In this document: piece by piece, positions 34,840-43,562 of the stretch
Numbering within the stretch: the stretch's first letter is position 1
Layout: each line of letters begins with the position of its first letter
NCBI GenBank assembly: GCA_002728755.1
Contig: PBVT01000020.1
Coordinates: forward strand, 1 to 62,535
From: Myxococcales bacterium
Lineage (GTDB): Bacteria; Myxococcota_A; UBA9042; UBA3505
DNA: 62,535 nt
Reading direction: 5' to 3'
Notes under the pieces: model-generated
The model's database searches: none
What the model was told of the DNA's origin: nothing
What the model saw: the letters and a program-made list of their open reading frames with translations, nothing else
Made by a program: the position numbers and the translations under genes

Positions 34840-36260
34840 AACACTCCGTACCGGTTGAACGTGATGGCCCCAAAGGCCGAGATCACGAACGAAGCGGCAC
34901 ACGCGAGCTTAAATGTACGGCCGAAGTCTCGATCACCACAGGCCAGTAAAATCCCAAGGAATGGGAGATAATCGATGCTGAAACGGTAGGAGAACTGCTC
35001 CCAACCGGTGTTCTGGTAAAATAGGCCAGGTAACGCGACACACGCCAACGCCGCAGCCGCTGACGTCATTCCAGGGGTCCAACGCTTGGGCCAAAGGACA
35101 AATAATAGGGCGGGAGTGGCTGCAAAGATCGAAATACCGTGCTTGGTCAGGGAAATATAAGGGAACGTGCCGTGAATGATAGGTACATTCGCCAGAGCTG
35201 CATGAAGATTCGCGTTCAGAAAGTGTGGGCTGAACAGGCCATGCTTTACGATGCTGGCACGTTGTCCGTAGGCCAGATAGGTGTGACCAAACTCGGTCGG
35301 ACTACCGAACCGAGCCAGGTTGTACCACATCAGTAGGCCGGCCATGATCAGGAGCGGAAGCGCGAACCAGGCTGCCCGCTCAAGCCGGCGTCGCCAATCC
35401 GGTATTCGAAAGAGCTCTAGGGCAAAAAATATACACCCGAATGCCAAAGGAACCCGCGTTGCCACCGCGAGTGCCAACATCAGTCCAGCCCATACAGGAT
35501 GACGCGCATCCAATGAGCAAATGATGAATAGAACGTTGAAAGTCAGTCCTATCACAAGAGCCGTAAACCAGACTTCCCCACGAACTGACGAAAAGAATAT
35601 GCTCGAGCCAAACCCAAGAAGCATCGCAAGCAGGATATTCTCAACCAGAGTTCGATTGCTGCGCCCCAGGGCCGTCAACTTCTCAAATAGGAGGAGTAGA
35701 AGGAGCACATTCGCGGCCGCAAAGAACAAGGTGAACAACACATCGTTAAAACGATAATGCCAGATCTTTACAAAGGGCATCATCAAGACGGCTGGTGCCG
35801 GCGGGAACGACACGAAATGGTGTGCTTTCTCCCGAGTCCCCTTTTTCAGATCACGGCTCTTATCAACAATATGAAGTTTCCCGTTGATCCCGAAGAACCA
35901 ATGCTTCTTGGTGCCATCCTTATAGCGCCAAACCCCCTTCAGCGTCTGGCCGTCTTTTGTTGTCAGTTCATAGAACGTCGCCCAGTCGTTGCCCTTATTA
36001 TTGCAGACGAAGTCCGCATAGCCTGGCAACGCCTTCCCCTTCTTCTCCTGGATTCGGGTGGCACCGCACCGCTTATTCGGAAAGTCCGTATCCAGACGAC
36101 CGTTCATAAAGGATTCGGCCAGATCAACAAAATGAATATGAGGGCTCGGTCCCTTCACCCGATCGAACGCAACCAGTGCATAGAGTCCGAAACAAGCTAC
36201 AAATAGGATGAACGCTTGCTTCGGCGTAAGCCGGCCCAGATATCGCCGAATACGTATCAA
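34830..36260 (-). CDS. Polytopic membrane protein, possible GT-C glycosyltransferase
   Basis: 476 residues with about ten membrane helices. The first helix is followed by an extracytoplasmic loop of about 100 residues with two Cys (NKRCGATRIQ, YADFVCNNKG), starting HFVDLAESFMNGRLD. That position resembles the acidic motif after helix 1 in GT-C enzymes of the PMT/ArnT group, and later helices (LLMWYNLARFGSPTEFGHTY) fit the same general pattern. Activity as a polyprenyl-phosphate-sugar transferase is an inference. The upstream lipoprotein gene ends 24 bases before it, so they probably share a message. Confidence 0.72.
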   Translation of the reverse strand: MIRIRRYLGRLTPKQAFILFVACFGLYALVAFDRVKGPSPHIHFVDLAESFMNGRLDTDFPNKRCGATRIQEKKGKALPGYADFVCNNKGNDWATFYELTTKDGQTLKGVWRYKDGTKKHWFFGINGKLHIVDKSRDLKKGTREKAHHFVSFPPAPAVLMMPFVKIWHYRFNDVLFTLFFAAANVLLLLLLFEKLTALGRSNRTLVENILLAMLLGFGSSIFFSSVRGEVWFTALVIGLTFNVLFIICSLDARHPVWAGLMLALAVATRVPLAFGCIFFALELFRIPDWRRRLERAAWFALPLLIMAGLLMWYNLARFGSPTEFGHTYLAYGQRASIVKHGLFSPHFLNANLHAALANVPIIHGTFPYISLTKHGISIFAATPALLFVLWPKRWTPGMTSAAAALACVALPGLFYQNTGWEQFSYRFSIDYLPFLGILLACGDRDFGRTFKLACAASFVISAFGAITFNRYGVFYA

Positions 36261-36284
36261 TCCAACCCCGCAGACTCGCCTAGA

Positions 36285-37136
36285 TTACTTCAGCTCGGCA
36301 CATGCCGGATTATTTCGACACCAGACGCGCTGATAGGAGGTTTGTAATCGCATCGGGCTGACTTCATCGGTTCCCACATAAAGCTTCAGCTGGATCTCCT
36401 CGGCAGAGACCAGTCCACTGGGACCGGATACCCAAAGTACCTTAAGCTGTCCCAGCAAAACCGCCTCTACAGTCATGCCTTCATGAGGGCCTTTTCCTTC
36501 CTGAATCGCTTTTCCGTCTTCTATCGTGCAACTGAGTCGTCGTGCCGACCAGCCATTCTTCGCAATCCCTTCGTCCCTTGTGCACAACCAACGCCCTGAA
36601 AGACTCGCACTTCCAGAGTTTCCAGAAGCGGTCCTTCTTTTGATATCAACGGAGCGAGTTTTGTTTATGAAATTCGATTCGACCATCAATCGAAGTGGTT
36701 CCAATGGGTACTCTGGGGGCGTCCTGGACTCCTCCAATCGGCCTTGAAGCGCAGACGCCAATCTCCCCGCACTGGGCTGAATCTTCGCGCTAGTCGGTTG
36801 AAACTTTGCGTTATCATCCCACCGACCCGAAGCACTGATTCGTAATGTAATTGGCGTGCTACCCTTGGTGTGGATCACCGATTCGATTGCCTCGTGGATC
36901 TGCGCTCCAGCTTCACGCCCTACGCGCCCTTCAAATTCCGTATGTTGTTCCGCACGGCTGGAAAAACCAAGCTTTAAACTGGGGGCCTCCAGACTGGATC
37001 GAAGAGCGTCCAATTGACCACCACGCCCGCACCCCAACGCCAAGCAAGTCCAGACCAGAACCCAGAGTTTTGGGTGACGAACAAGATTGGCGGCACGTTG
37101 TAGCGACCGCAGAAAATTCCGTGAATAACAGATCAT
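36285..37136 (-). CDS. Lipoprotein of unknown function
   Basis: 283 residues. A basic start is followed by a hydrophobic run ending in LALGCGRGG, a clear lipobox (Cys 36). The rest has alternating strands (STPITLRISASGRWDDNAKF, VSAEEIQLKLYVGTDEV) and a C-terminal pair of Cys (WCRNNPACAELK). No family is recognised. It is the first gene of a two-gene minus-strand unit with the membrane protein at 34830-36260 and is divergent from the small lipoprotein at 37256. Confidence 0.72.
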   Translation of the reverse strand: MICYSRNFLRSLQRAANLVRHPKLWVLVWTCLALGCGRGGQLDALRSSLEAPSLKLGFSSRAEQHTEFEGRVGREAGAQIHEAIESVIHTKGSTPITLRISASGRWDDNAKFQPTSAKIQPSAGRLASALQGRLEESRTPPEYPLEPLRLMVESNFINKTRSVDIKRRTASGNSGSASLSGRWLCTRDEGIAKNGWSARRLSCTIEDGKAIQEGKGPHEGMTVEAVLLGQLKVLWVSGPSGLVSAEEIQLKLYVGTDEVSPMRLQTSYQRVWCRNNPACAELK

Positions 37137-37200
37137 ACACGCCTCAATTACACGGCCTGAAGACTTTCGGCAATCTCAACCTTGCAATTCTACCTACGGT

Positions 37201-37229
37201 TTGACACACGAATGCAGGCCTTTCAAAAT
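37201..37229 (+). promoter_or_regulatory. Sigma-70 promoter for the small Cys-rich lipoprotein
   Basis: A perfect TTGACA (37201-37206), a 17-base spacer and CAAAAT (37224-37229, 4/6). Predicted transcription start near 37236; AAAAGG follows and ATG is at 37256. Confidence 0.6.
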
Positions 37230-37255
37230 GGCTACCAATGGTCTAAAAGGTATGT

Positions 37256-37576
37256 ATGCGCGGTTTATTTCAGATCCTAGTGCCAGTTCTTGTGTTGTTA
37301 TTCGTGGGCTGTGAAGTTCACACCCCGTACGACACGTGTAACTTTGACCCGGCCATCACCGGGGCTTGTTTCACTGACGACAAAGAAAAAGTCTCGTGCG
37401 TAGTAGACAACCATCCCGACTGCCCGGAACGAGTCTGTGTCACCTATAATGGCGACGGCCCGTTCTGCACAAAGAAGTGCACCAACAACAGCGCCTGTTC
37501 CCTTGGCGGTAGTTGTGAGGACTTCCTGAACGACGGACAGGTTGTTTCCTACTGTGTCGATCCGGCCTTCAAGTGA
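37256..37576 (+). CDS. Small cysteine-rich lipoprotein
   Basis: 106 residues. Lipobox LFVGC after a short hydrophobic signal (QILVPVLVLLFVGC). The mature part has a further nine Cys (for example DTCNFDPAITGACF, FCTKKCTNNSACSLGGSC, YCVD), giving a compact disulfide-linked domain reminiscent of TNSAC-type repeats in myxobacterial surface proteins. The function is unknown. Its last 28 bases overlap the 3' end of tlyA on the other strand. Strong promoter directly upstream. Confidence 0.75.
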   Translation: MRGLFQILVPVLVLLFVGCEVHTPYDTCNFDPAITGACFTDDKEKVSCVVDNHPDCPERVCVTYNGDGPFCTKKCTNNSACSLGGSCEDFLNDGQVVSYCVDPAFK

Positions 37577-38310
37577 AAGCGAACAAACCACTCTACATTG
37601 CCGGAACGCGCACCTGGCACCGTTGAATCTACAGCTCGAATCGGCGTAAAGCCATGGGACTGTGCCACCTCTTCTATCCGTAGTCGGACCTGGTCACGCA
37701 CCTCTGCATCGGTCACCAGTCCCCCCTCCAGAATTTGATTCTGCGACGCTTCGAACTGGGGCTTGATCAAAGTCACCAGCTCACCACCTGGCACAACGAC
37801 GCTCGCTAGGTTGGGTAGAAGAAGCTCCAACGAGATGAAAGAGCAATCCACCACCGCGAGATCAAATGCCGGTCCCAGCTCGGCTACATCGAGTGTCCGA
37901 AAATTGGTGCGTTCAAAAAGTTGTACCCGAGGGTCATTTCGAATTCGCCAGGCCACATCTCCATAACCAACGTCGACCCCTGTTACATGGGAAGCACCCG
38001 CCTGGAGCAAACAATCCGTAAACCCACCCGTTCCGATTCCCACATCAAGGCACCGTAATCCTTCCACTCGAAGTTCAAAATCATCGAGGGCGCCCTTCAA
38101 TTTCAAACCGCCTCGAGATACAAATGCAGGAAGGTCACCCCGTAATCGAACAGAGGCTTCTTTCGAGATCTGTGTTCCCGGTTTATCCACGCATTGGTCG
38201 TTGACCAGAACCTTTCCGGAGCGGACCAGCCGTTCGGCCTGTGCCACGGAATCTACCAGTCCCCGGCGCACCAACGCCGCGTCGATCCGTTCTCGCGCTC
38301 CCACTCTCAA
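37549..38310 (-). CDS. tlyA: TlyA-family rRNA 2'-O-methyltransferase
   Basis: 253 residues. An N-terminal S4 RNA-binding domain (ERIDAALVRRGLVDSVAQAE, GKVLVNDQCVDKPG) and an FtsJ-type methyltransferase domain with the SAM loop CLDVGIGTGGFTDCLLQAGA and catalytic-type Lys/Asp residues. TlyA methylates cytidines of 16S/23S rRNA; the 'hemolysin' name is historical. The first codon is TTG 38310, overlapping the xseB stop, or GTG 38304. The pair xseB-tlyA is a common arrangement in isoprenoid/DNA repair clusters. Confidence 0.9.
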   Translation of the reverse strand: MRVGARERIDAALVRRGLVDSVAQAERLVRSGKVLVNDQCVDKPGTQISKEASVRLRGDLPAFVSRGGLKLKGALDDFELRVEGLRCLDVGIGTGGFTDCLLQAGASHVTGVDVGYGDVAWRIRNDPRVQLFERTNFRTLDVAELGPAFDLAVVDCSFISLELLLPNLASVVVPGGELVTLIKPQFEASQNQILEGGLVTDAEVRDQVRLRIEEVAQSHGFTPIRAVDSTVPGARSGNVEWFVRFHLKAGSTQ

Positions 38311-38561
38311 TCCATCGGAGGTAGAGGTTCGCTTTCAACGGAGCCGTCCTGGCCAACAGCAAGTACCTTTTCAATACGGGCTTCCGCCGAAGCAAGAACC
38401 GATTCTCCCTTTCGGGCCAAAACCATTCCTTCCTCAAATAGCGCCAGAGAATCGTCTAGGGATGGTTGATCACTCTCCAGCTTCTGAACGATATCTTCCA
38501 ATCGTTTCAGGATCGCTTCAAAGCCTGGTTCCGCCTCTGTCTTCGGCGTCGTTTTTGCCAT
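38307..38561 (-). CDS. xseB: Exodeoxyribonuclease VII small subunit
   Basis: 84 residues. FEAILKRLEDIVQKLESDQP and SLDDSLALFEEGMVLARKGE are the family's two helices; the C-tail is acidic. It binds the large XseA subunit to digest single-stranded DNA. No xseA is in the window, so the subunits are encoded apart. Its stop overlaps the tlyA start. Confidence 0.92.
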   Translation of the reverse strand: MAKTTPKTEAEPGFEAILKRLEDIVQKLESDQPSLDDSLALFEEGMVLARKGESVLASAEARIEKVLAVGQDGSVESEPLPPMD

Positions 38562-38595
38562 TGGGGGCTCCTCGAAATCTCAGGATCTCCTCTTA

Positions 38596-38994
38596 TCAGG
38601 AAGTGGAGCAGATAGACAATGACATTGGCCAGATCTCCAACTGCGCACGATCATCTGTGGCCCAGAACACAAAGGCTACATCGATGGTAGCGATCTTCTG
38701 GTGATGCTCTCGGTTCTCCAGCCACCACCGCTGGATCGCCCGTCGTAAATGACTGACCTTTCGTCCTATGAGGGTCCACGCGAGATCATCGGGGCGTCGC
38801 CGGATCGAGCTTCTAACCTCCACAAAACGGATGACATCACCGCGACATACGATCAGATCAAGCTCATCCATCCCCACACGCACATTCATTCCCAGCACAG
38901 TAAACCCGAGATCGCGCTCATACCTTCTTCGAACAAGGCGTTCCGCCGCTCGCCCCCGGCGCAAACGTTGTTCTGGTGTGGAAGCCCTCGCCAT
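38596..38994 (-). CDS. YraN/UPF0102-family protein
   Basis: 132 residues from ATG 38994, the usual family length; the longer frame to 39120 is rejected because it crosses the promoter of the divergent ferritin-like gene. RAAERLVRRRYERDLGFTVL, NVRVGMDELDLIV and FVEVRSS match the Holliday-junction-resolvase-like fold with the D/E-x-D and EVR residues of restriction-endonuclease-like proteins. The canonical GEIDLI is here DELDLI. Its substrate is unproven in general. It lies 35 bases before xseB. Confidence 0.82.
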   Translation of the reverse strand: MARASTPEQRLRRGRAAERLVRRRYERDLGFTVLGMNVRVGMDELDLIVCRGDVIRFVEVRSSIRRRPDDLAWTLIGRKVSHLRRAIQRWWLENREHHQKIATIDVAFVFWATDDRAQLEIWPMSLSICSTS

Positions 38995-39057
38995 ACCAAA
39001 CCTTATCGCTAACCAGGATAGAAACGGTTGTGAGCCGACCAACTCCTGGAAAGCGCA

Positions 39058-39086
39058 TTGCCAATTTAGCCACAATGACGTATCTG
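39058..39086 (+). promoter_or_regulatory. Promoter candidate for the ferritin-like gene
   Basis: TTGCCA (39058-39063, 5/6), 17-base spacer, TATCTG (39081-39086, 3/6). It supports ATG 39114 (GGGAG six bases before) as start rather than the upstream in-frame ATG 39075. Confidence 0.4.
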
Positions 39087-39113
39087 CCCCAAAGAGGTTC
39101 ATGGGAGATTCCA

Positions 39114-39914
39114 ATGGCACAGGTTCTGCGACATACAGGTGGTATCTTTCAGAAGATCCACGACGAGTTGGTCGATTTCGATATCGATTTCGACGCGTTT
39201 CAGTCCGACAAATATCCTGCCGACCGCCTGGATTTTGCGCGGAAAGTCTGGGCAGAACGAGTCCAAAGCGAATTCCGTTCCATCCAGATCATGACACGGT
39301 TCACAGCCGAAGTTCTTGGAGCTGGTGATCCCCTTGAAGTCTATGCGGGTGCGGCCGATGCCGTATTGGACGAAATCCGTCATACAGCTCTTTGTGTCCG
39401 CATGCTCGAGACATTGGGCGGCCAACCCATGTTTCCCGATCCCGTCTATGTCCAGGAGCGAGACGGATTCCTGAACCGGCCGATGGCGGAGCGAGCGCTA
39501 GGTACAGCCATCTCTATGCTGGCCATCAACGAGACTCTTTCTACGGGATTTATCCAAGATCTTCAGGAGCGCTGTACAGATCCTGTGGTCAAAGCCGTGT
39601 TGGACATCACCTTGGCGGACGAGGACACCCACTTCGAATATGGCTGGAAATATGTGGAGAACTCTATAAAGCGATTTAATGAGTCGAGCATAAACATCTG
39701 GCGTGATGTAGCAGCCACAACCCTTCGTCCCCATGAGACACAGGCCGCCCGCATTCTAGAGACCATGGGACCCGATCAACGGGACCTGGCCCTTCGGCCC
39801 GAACCTGAATTAGCTGCTCTTGGACTATTCAGCCCTGAGCGACAAGTGCTGGTCTACCAGAAGACATTGGAGCAAGAGGTTCGTCCACGGCTAGCACAAC
39901 TGGGTTTGCTCTAA
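39114..39914 (+). CDS. Ferritin-like di-iron protein
   Basis: 266 residues. Two ExxH-type pairs mark a four-helix di-iron site: VLDEIRHTALCVRML and LADEDTHFEYGW, with Glu residues in AERVQSEFRSIQ and AINETLSTGF on the partner helices. Ferritin-like proteins of this size act as oxidases, oxygenases or ferritin-like stores; nothing narrows the substrate. The C-terminal 50 residues (PHETQAARILETMGPDQRDL) are an extension. It stands alone between yraN (divergent) and rnhB (convergent, four-base overlap). Confidence 0.75.
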   Translation: MAQVLRHTGGIFQKIHDELVDFDIDFDAFQSDKYPADRLDFARKVWAERVQSEFRSIQIMTRFTAEVLGAGDPLEVYAGAADAVLDEIRHTALCVRMLETLGGQPMFPDPVYVQERDGFLNRPMAERALGTAISMLAINETLSTGFIQDLQERCTDPVVKAVLDITLADEDTHFEYGWKYVENSIKRFNESSINIWRDVAATTLRPHETQAARILETMGPDQRDLALRPEPELAALGLFSPERQVLVYQKTLEQEVRPRLAQLGLL

Positions 39915-40600
39915 GGCTTCGATTCACCAACGGTCATCGAACGAATCGGTTCAAAACTTCGTCGATGAATCGGGCAGGCCCCCATAGACTCCAAAGCGTC
40001 TAGATGTTGTCGCGTGCCATAGCCCTTATGCCTTTCAAAAGCGTAACCAGGATAGTCTTCGGCATGATTGACCATGGTGCGATCGCGAGCCACCTTGGCC
40101 AAGACACTGGCCGCGGCCACTGACCTTGACCGACCATCTCCTCGTACCACGGCAATCTGCTGAATACCCTCCAGGTCCGGAACCGTATCTCGACCATCTA
40201 CAACCAATAGATAGGGGGTTAGATCAAGATCTGCGGACTCTCGCAGTTCATCCAACGCGCGCCTCATCGCCTGGAAGGTCGCAGGAAGAATTCCCATAGC
40301 ATCAATTTCTTCAGCCTCGGAACGACCCACTCCAAAGGCAACCCCATTTCCCCGCAAGGAATGCAGGCGTTCAAAAAGCTTCTCCCTACGCAATGGCGTC
40401 AACTTCTTGCTATCGTCCAGCCCCGGCAATGGAATGTCCGGCTGTACCACCGCAACCGCAGCAACCACTGGGCCGGCCAGCGGACCGCGGCCCGCTTCAT
40501 CCACTCCTGCGATATGAGAGTATCCCTGTGCCCTCAATTCTCGATCGAGGGACAGTCTCTCTGCTTCCGACGATTCACCAAAAAGATTACCCTGTGCCAC
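39911..40600 (-). CDS. rnhB: Ribonuclease HII
   Basis: 229 residues with a GTG start at 40600. GVDEAGRGPLAGPVVAAVAV carries the first acidic pair; LDDSKKLTPLRRE, VVDGRD and AAASVLAKVARDR are family motifs. It removes ribonucleotides and RNA primers from DNA. It follows rplS by 13 bases in the ribosomal operon, a common order. Confidence 0.95.
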   Translation of the reverse strand: MAQGNLFGESSEAERLSLDRELRAQGYSHIAGVDEAGRGPLAGPVVAAVAVVQPDIPLPGLDDSKKLTPLRREKLFERLHSLRGNGVAFGVGRSEAEEIDAMGILPATFQAMRRALDELRESADLDLTPYLLVVDGRDTVPDLEGIQQIAVVRGDGRSRSVAAASVLAKVARDRTMVNHAEDYPGYAFERHKGYGTRQHLDALESMGACPIHRRSFEPIRSMTVGESKP

Positions 40601-40613
40601 TCTCTCGAGTCAC

Positions 40614-40985
40614 TCAGCCGTTCTTGGTGCTTTCGATATGGCGGCGACGTGGCTTGAGACGCGCTGCCTTTCCTCGAAGATCACGCAGGTAGTACAGTCG
40701 GGACTGACGTACGTTGGCGCTAGAGATGACCTCAAGCTTCGCAACAATCGGGGAATGGAGCGGGAAGATACGCTCTACGCCAATACCGTTGCTGACCTTA
40801 CGTACCGTAAAGGTAGCATCCAGGTCGGCACCATTACGGCGAAGAACCACGCCCTGGTAGGCCTGAAGTCGCTCTTTACCGGGATCGTCCGTGATGCGCA
40901 CATGAACCTTCACCGTGTCGCCAGGGCGAAACTCTGGAAGATCGGACCGCATGTGTTTTTCTTGCAATTTGCTTAGCCGTTGCAT
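40614..40985 (-). CDS. rplS: 50S ribosomal protein L19
   Basis: 123 residues from ATG 40985, preceded by AAGGAGAG; the frame continues to 41054 without support. FRPGDTVKVHVRI, RLQAYQGVVLRRNG, SNGIGVERIFPLHSPIV and RQSRLYYLRDLRGKAARLK are L19 signatures. L19 lies at the 30S-50S interface. The C-tail (KPRRRHIESTKNG) is basic. Confidence 0.96.
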   Translation of the reverse strand: MQRLSKLQEKHMRSDLPEFRPGDTVKVHVRITDDPGKERLQAYQGVVLRRNGADLDATFTVRKVSNGIGVERIFPLHSPIVAKLEVISSANVRQSRLYYLRDLRGKAARLKPRRRHIESTKNG

Positions 40986-41005
40986 GGCTTCTCTCCTTCG
41001 ACGAT

Positions 41006-41662
41006 TCAGGCGTGAGCTACTTTCGTTTGAGCTACTGTCTGCCCCGCCTGACACAAACGGTCAAGTACGACCGCAAAGGCGGCCCGAACAGACAAGTGAT
41101 TATACGTTCCAACACCGTACACGGGTTCAAGTTGTAAATCCGCATCTTCGAGAATCTGCGGCGCAAGTCCCCAGCCTTTCCCAAAGAGAACCAGAGCTGG
41201 TCGTTGCTGTTTTTCCAACGCAGTAACAAGCTCTGTACTCGTGACCTGATCCTCGGCGCCTTTCGCGGAGGTCGTCACTACGATGGGGTCTTTACCCGTC
41301 TCTGCACGAATCGCAGAAATGGCCTCATCGATGGACGATGCAGGGCAAAGACCCGTAAGGGCATCCTTGCGACGCGGATGATCCAAACCACGAGAACCCT
41401 CCACCCAGTTATCCCGGATGTGGTTGATGAGATCGAGTTGTGGTTGGATTGGCGTCACAATGAAGGTCCGTGTCACATTGAAAGTGCGTGCACTGCGCGA
41501 AATATCATGAACATCGACATTCGTGAGCGCACTGGTCACCACTTGCCCCTCTCGATTGAGAACAGGGTAGTGAATGAGCGCGACATAAAGCCCTATTCTC
41601 TCAAAAAAATCAAGTGGTTTGTACGTATTCCCAGTCATACCAACGTTCCGTGGTCTAGTCAT
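41006..41662 (-). CDS. SPOUT-type RNA methyltransferase (TrmD-operon associated)
   Basis: 218 residues. VALIHYPVLNREGQVVTSAL and NVDVHDISRSARTFNVTR are characteristic of the RNA methyltransferase family (PF09936) that sits between trmD and rplS in deltaproteobacteria and Thermotogae. PALVLFGKGWGLAPQILEDA and YNHLSVRAAFAVVLDRL give the SPOUT knot. It should be a SAM-dependent RNA methyltransferase; the RNA target is not known. Its ATG lies eight bases inside the end of trmD. Confidence 0.87.
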   Translation of the reverse strand: MTRPRNVGMTGNTYKPLDFFERIGLYVALIHYPVLNREGQVVTSALTNVDVHDISRSARTFNVTRTFIVTPIQPQLDLINHIRDNWVEGSRGLDHPRRKDALTGLCPASSIDEAISAIRAETGKDPIVVTTSAKGAEDQVTSTELVTALEKQQRPALVLFGKGWGLAPQILEDADLQLEPVYGVGTYNHLSVRAAFAVVLDRLCQAGQTVAQTKVAHA

Positions 41663-42389
41663 TCATCCCGGAAGACGGGTCCAAAGACTCGGATTCGCTC
41701 CGATGCTCGCGATTATCTGCCAATAAATCGGGGCGTACACGGCGCGTTCTCTGCAAGGCCATTTCGTGTCGCCAATCCGCAATTTTTTTGTGGTCACCCG
41801 ACCGTAGAATTTCGGGAACCTCATGCCCTCGAAAGTCGCGTGGTCGTGTGAAATGTGGATATTCGAGTAACCCGGATTCGAAGGACTCCTCGCCAAGACT
41901 CTCCTGGTTTCCCAATACACCAGGGATGAACCGCGAAAGCCCCTCGACTATAGTAAGTGCGGCCGCTTCACCGCCGGATAAGACAAAATCCCCAAGACTT
42001 ATCTCTTCATCTACAAAGTGCTCTCCAACCCGCGCATCGATCCCCTCATACCGACCGCAAAGTAAGGCAATCGAAGGTAAAGAGGCCCATCGTTTCAAAT
42101 GTTCCTGGGTCAGAACAGCGCCGGACGGGGTCATATGAACCCGGTGTACGTTCGGATCAGGCAATCCCTCAAGGGCAGCAACGACAACATCGGCCCGCAT
42201 CACCATTCCCGAACCACCGCCATACGGAGTGTCGTCGACGCTACGATGACGATCGGTCGCATAGGCCCGAATATCGTGGCATTGAACTTTGAGAAGGCCG
42301 CTTTCGATGGCTCTCCCCAGTAAAGACATCTTGAATGGGCTCTCGAAAAACTCCGGGAACAGCGTGAGAATATGGATATTCGGTGCCAT
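41655..42389 (-). CDS. trmD: tRNA (guanine37-N1)-methyltransferase
   Basis: 244 residues from ATG 42389, five bases after the rimM stop. ILTLFPEFF, DIRAYATDRHRSVDDTPYGG, LLCGRYEGIDARV and GDFVLSGGEAAAL (SAM knot) are all present. It makes m1G37, which prevents +1 frameshifting. The C-terminal tail (PDLLADNREHRSESESL) is longer and more polar than in E. coli. Confidence 0.95.
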   Translation of the reverse strand: MAPNIHILTLFPEFFESPFKMSLLGRAIESGLLKVQCHDIRAYATDRHRSVDDTPYGGGSGMVMRADVVVAALEGLPDPNVHRVHMTPSGAVLTQEHLKRWASLPSIALLCGRYEGIDARVGEHFVDEEISLGDFVLSGGEAAALTIVEGLSRFIPGVLGNQESLGEESFESGLLEYPHFTRPRDFRGHEVPEILRSGDHKKIADWRHEMALQRTRRVRPDLLADNREHRSESESLDPSSGMND

Positions 42390-42394
42390 CCTGC

Positions 42395-42952
42395 TCAACC
42401 CTCTTCCGTTCTGGAGGGCCCATCTAAAATATGTGGCTCCAATCCCTCGGGAACCACAACGGAGAAACACCGGCCGTCATGATCAACAGAGGTGATAACC
42501 TCCGAAACTACCGGCAGCATCCATTCCTTTTTCTGATCGGAGACAACCAGAATATCGTGCCCGCTCGCTACGACCTGGCGCACTTCACCAAGCAATTCTC
42601 CAGATTCGTCGCGAACCGAATAGCCCAGGACATCCGCATGATAGAATGTGTCCGAATCGAGTGCTTCCAACGCGGCGCGGTGCAGAAAAACATCGCGACG
42701 GGTTAGTGCTTCCGCGTCTTGCCGGCTGTCGACGCCTTCAAAACGTACAATAAAGCGACCCCTCCCGGCCGTGGAATCCACCGAACGGATCGTCAACTGG
42801 CGTTCAGCATCAGAGGATGGCTCCAAAGACAGTGTTAGACCCGGCTCGAGCCGATCGGTATCGGGATTGAATACATTCAGATACACCTGTCCGTTCAATC
42901 CACGAGGACGACCAATAACGCCAAAGGCAAGGTATTCTTGATTTGGCATCAT
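42395..42952 (-). CDS. rimM: Ribosome maturation factor RimM
   Basis: 185 residues from ATG 42952 (the next codon, 42949, is also ATG and has better spacing from GGAG). GVIGRPRGLNGQVYLNVFNP is the N-domain and VSDQKKEWMLPVV the PRC barrel (IPVV motif here LPVV). RimM binds S19 and assists 30S head assembly. The KH-domain gene often found between rpsP and rimM is absent; the gap holds 96 bases. Confidence 0.92.
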   Translation of the reverse strand: MMPNQEYLAFGVIGRPRGLNGQVYLNVFNPDTDRLEPGLTLSLEPSSDAERQLTIRSVDSTAGRGRFIVRFEGVDSRQDAEALTRRDVFLHRAALEALDSDTFYHADVLGYSVRDESGELLGEVRQVVASGHDILVVSDQKKEWMLPVVSEVITSVDHDGRCFSVVVPEGLEPHILDGPSRTEEG

Positions 42953-43048
42953 GCTCTCCAAGACTATAGGCAAACAGAAGTCCGCCTCAGCCCAAGGGCT
43001 GTTTCAGATCGGCTCATACTGAGCCTACAATCCGTGCCCGGTTAAGGG

Positions 43049-43303
43049 CTACTCGCTAGCTGTTGCGAGATGTGGGGCAATGAGCTTGGCAACCGTATTC
43101 GTAGGCTGCGCGCCCACTCCCAGCCAGTGCTGTACACGATCAACGCGAAGCGTTACCTTATCGGACGCTTCAACAGCACGGGGATCATAGGTTCCAATCC
43201 ACTCAAGGTAACGACCATCGCGCGGCATGCGCACGTCGGCAGCAACAATCCGGTAAAATGGTTGTTTTTTCTTTCCCACACGGGCCAGTCGAATCTTGAC
43301 CAT
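43049..43303 (-). CDS. rpsP: 30S ribosomal protein S16
   Basis: 84 residues, normal length. [34 protein letters not shown] and [16 protein letters not shown] are diagnostic. First gene of the operon rpsP-rimM-trmD-SPOUT-rplS-rnhB, with its own promoter upstream. Confidence 0.97.
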   Translation of the reverse strand: MVKIRLARVGKKKQPFYRIVAADVRMPRDGRYLEWIGTYDPRAVEASDKVTLRVDRVQHWLGVGAQPTNTVAKLIAPHLATASE

Positions 43304-43361
43304 TACGAGTGCCTTTGAGACTAAAGAATGGATACACGTAGTGCATTAGAAGAGGTCGGCG

Positions 43362-43390
43362 CTTCTACGTGACAGGTCCCCGATTGTCAA
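43362..43390 (-). promoter_or_regulatory. Promoter of the rpsP operon
   Basis: On the minus strand a perfect TTGACA (43390-43385), 17-base spacer and TAGAAG (43367-43362, 4/6). Transcription would start near 43355, about 52 bases before the rpsP ATG. It is back to back with the secA promoter. Confidence 0.6.
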
Positions 43391-43502
43391 GGCCTTTCGC
43401 GGATCCACCTGAAAAACGAAGGAATCTCTGCTTTCCGTGGATTCTACCGAACGCAGGCTACCACTCGGCTCCTATACAACATATAGATATTGGCTAAATC
43501 CG

Positions 43503-43530
43503 TTGACGTCATGAAAAGCGTGACTATATT
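43503..43530 (+). promoter_or_regulatory. Promoter of secA
   Basis: TTGACG (43503-43508), 16-base spacer, TATATT (43525-43530); 5/6 matches to each consensus box. The start of transcription near 43537 gives a short leader of about 26 bases before ATG 43563. Confidence 0.68.
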
Positions 43531-43562
43531 GTGCCCTCCCTCTCAGCCGTAAACGGATACAA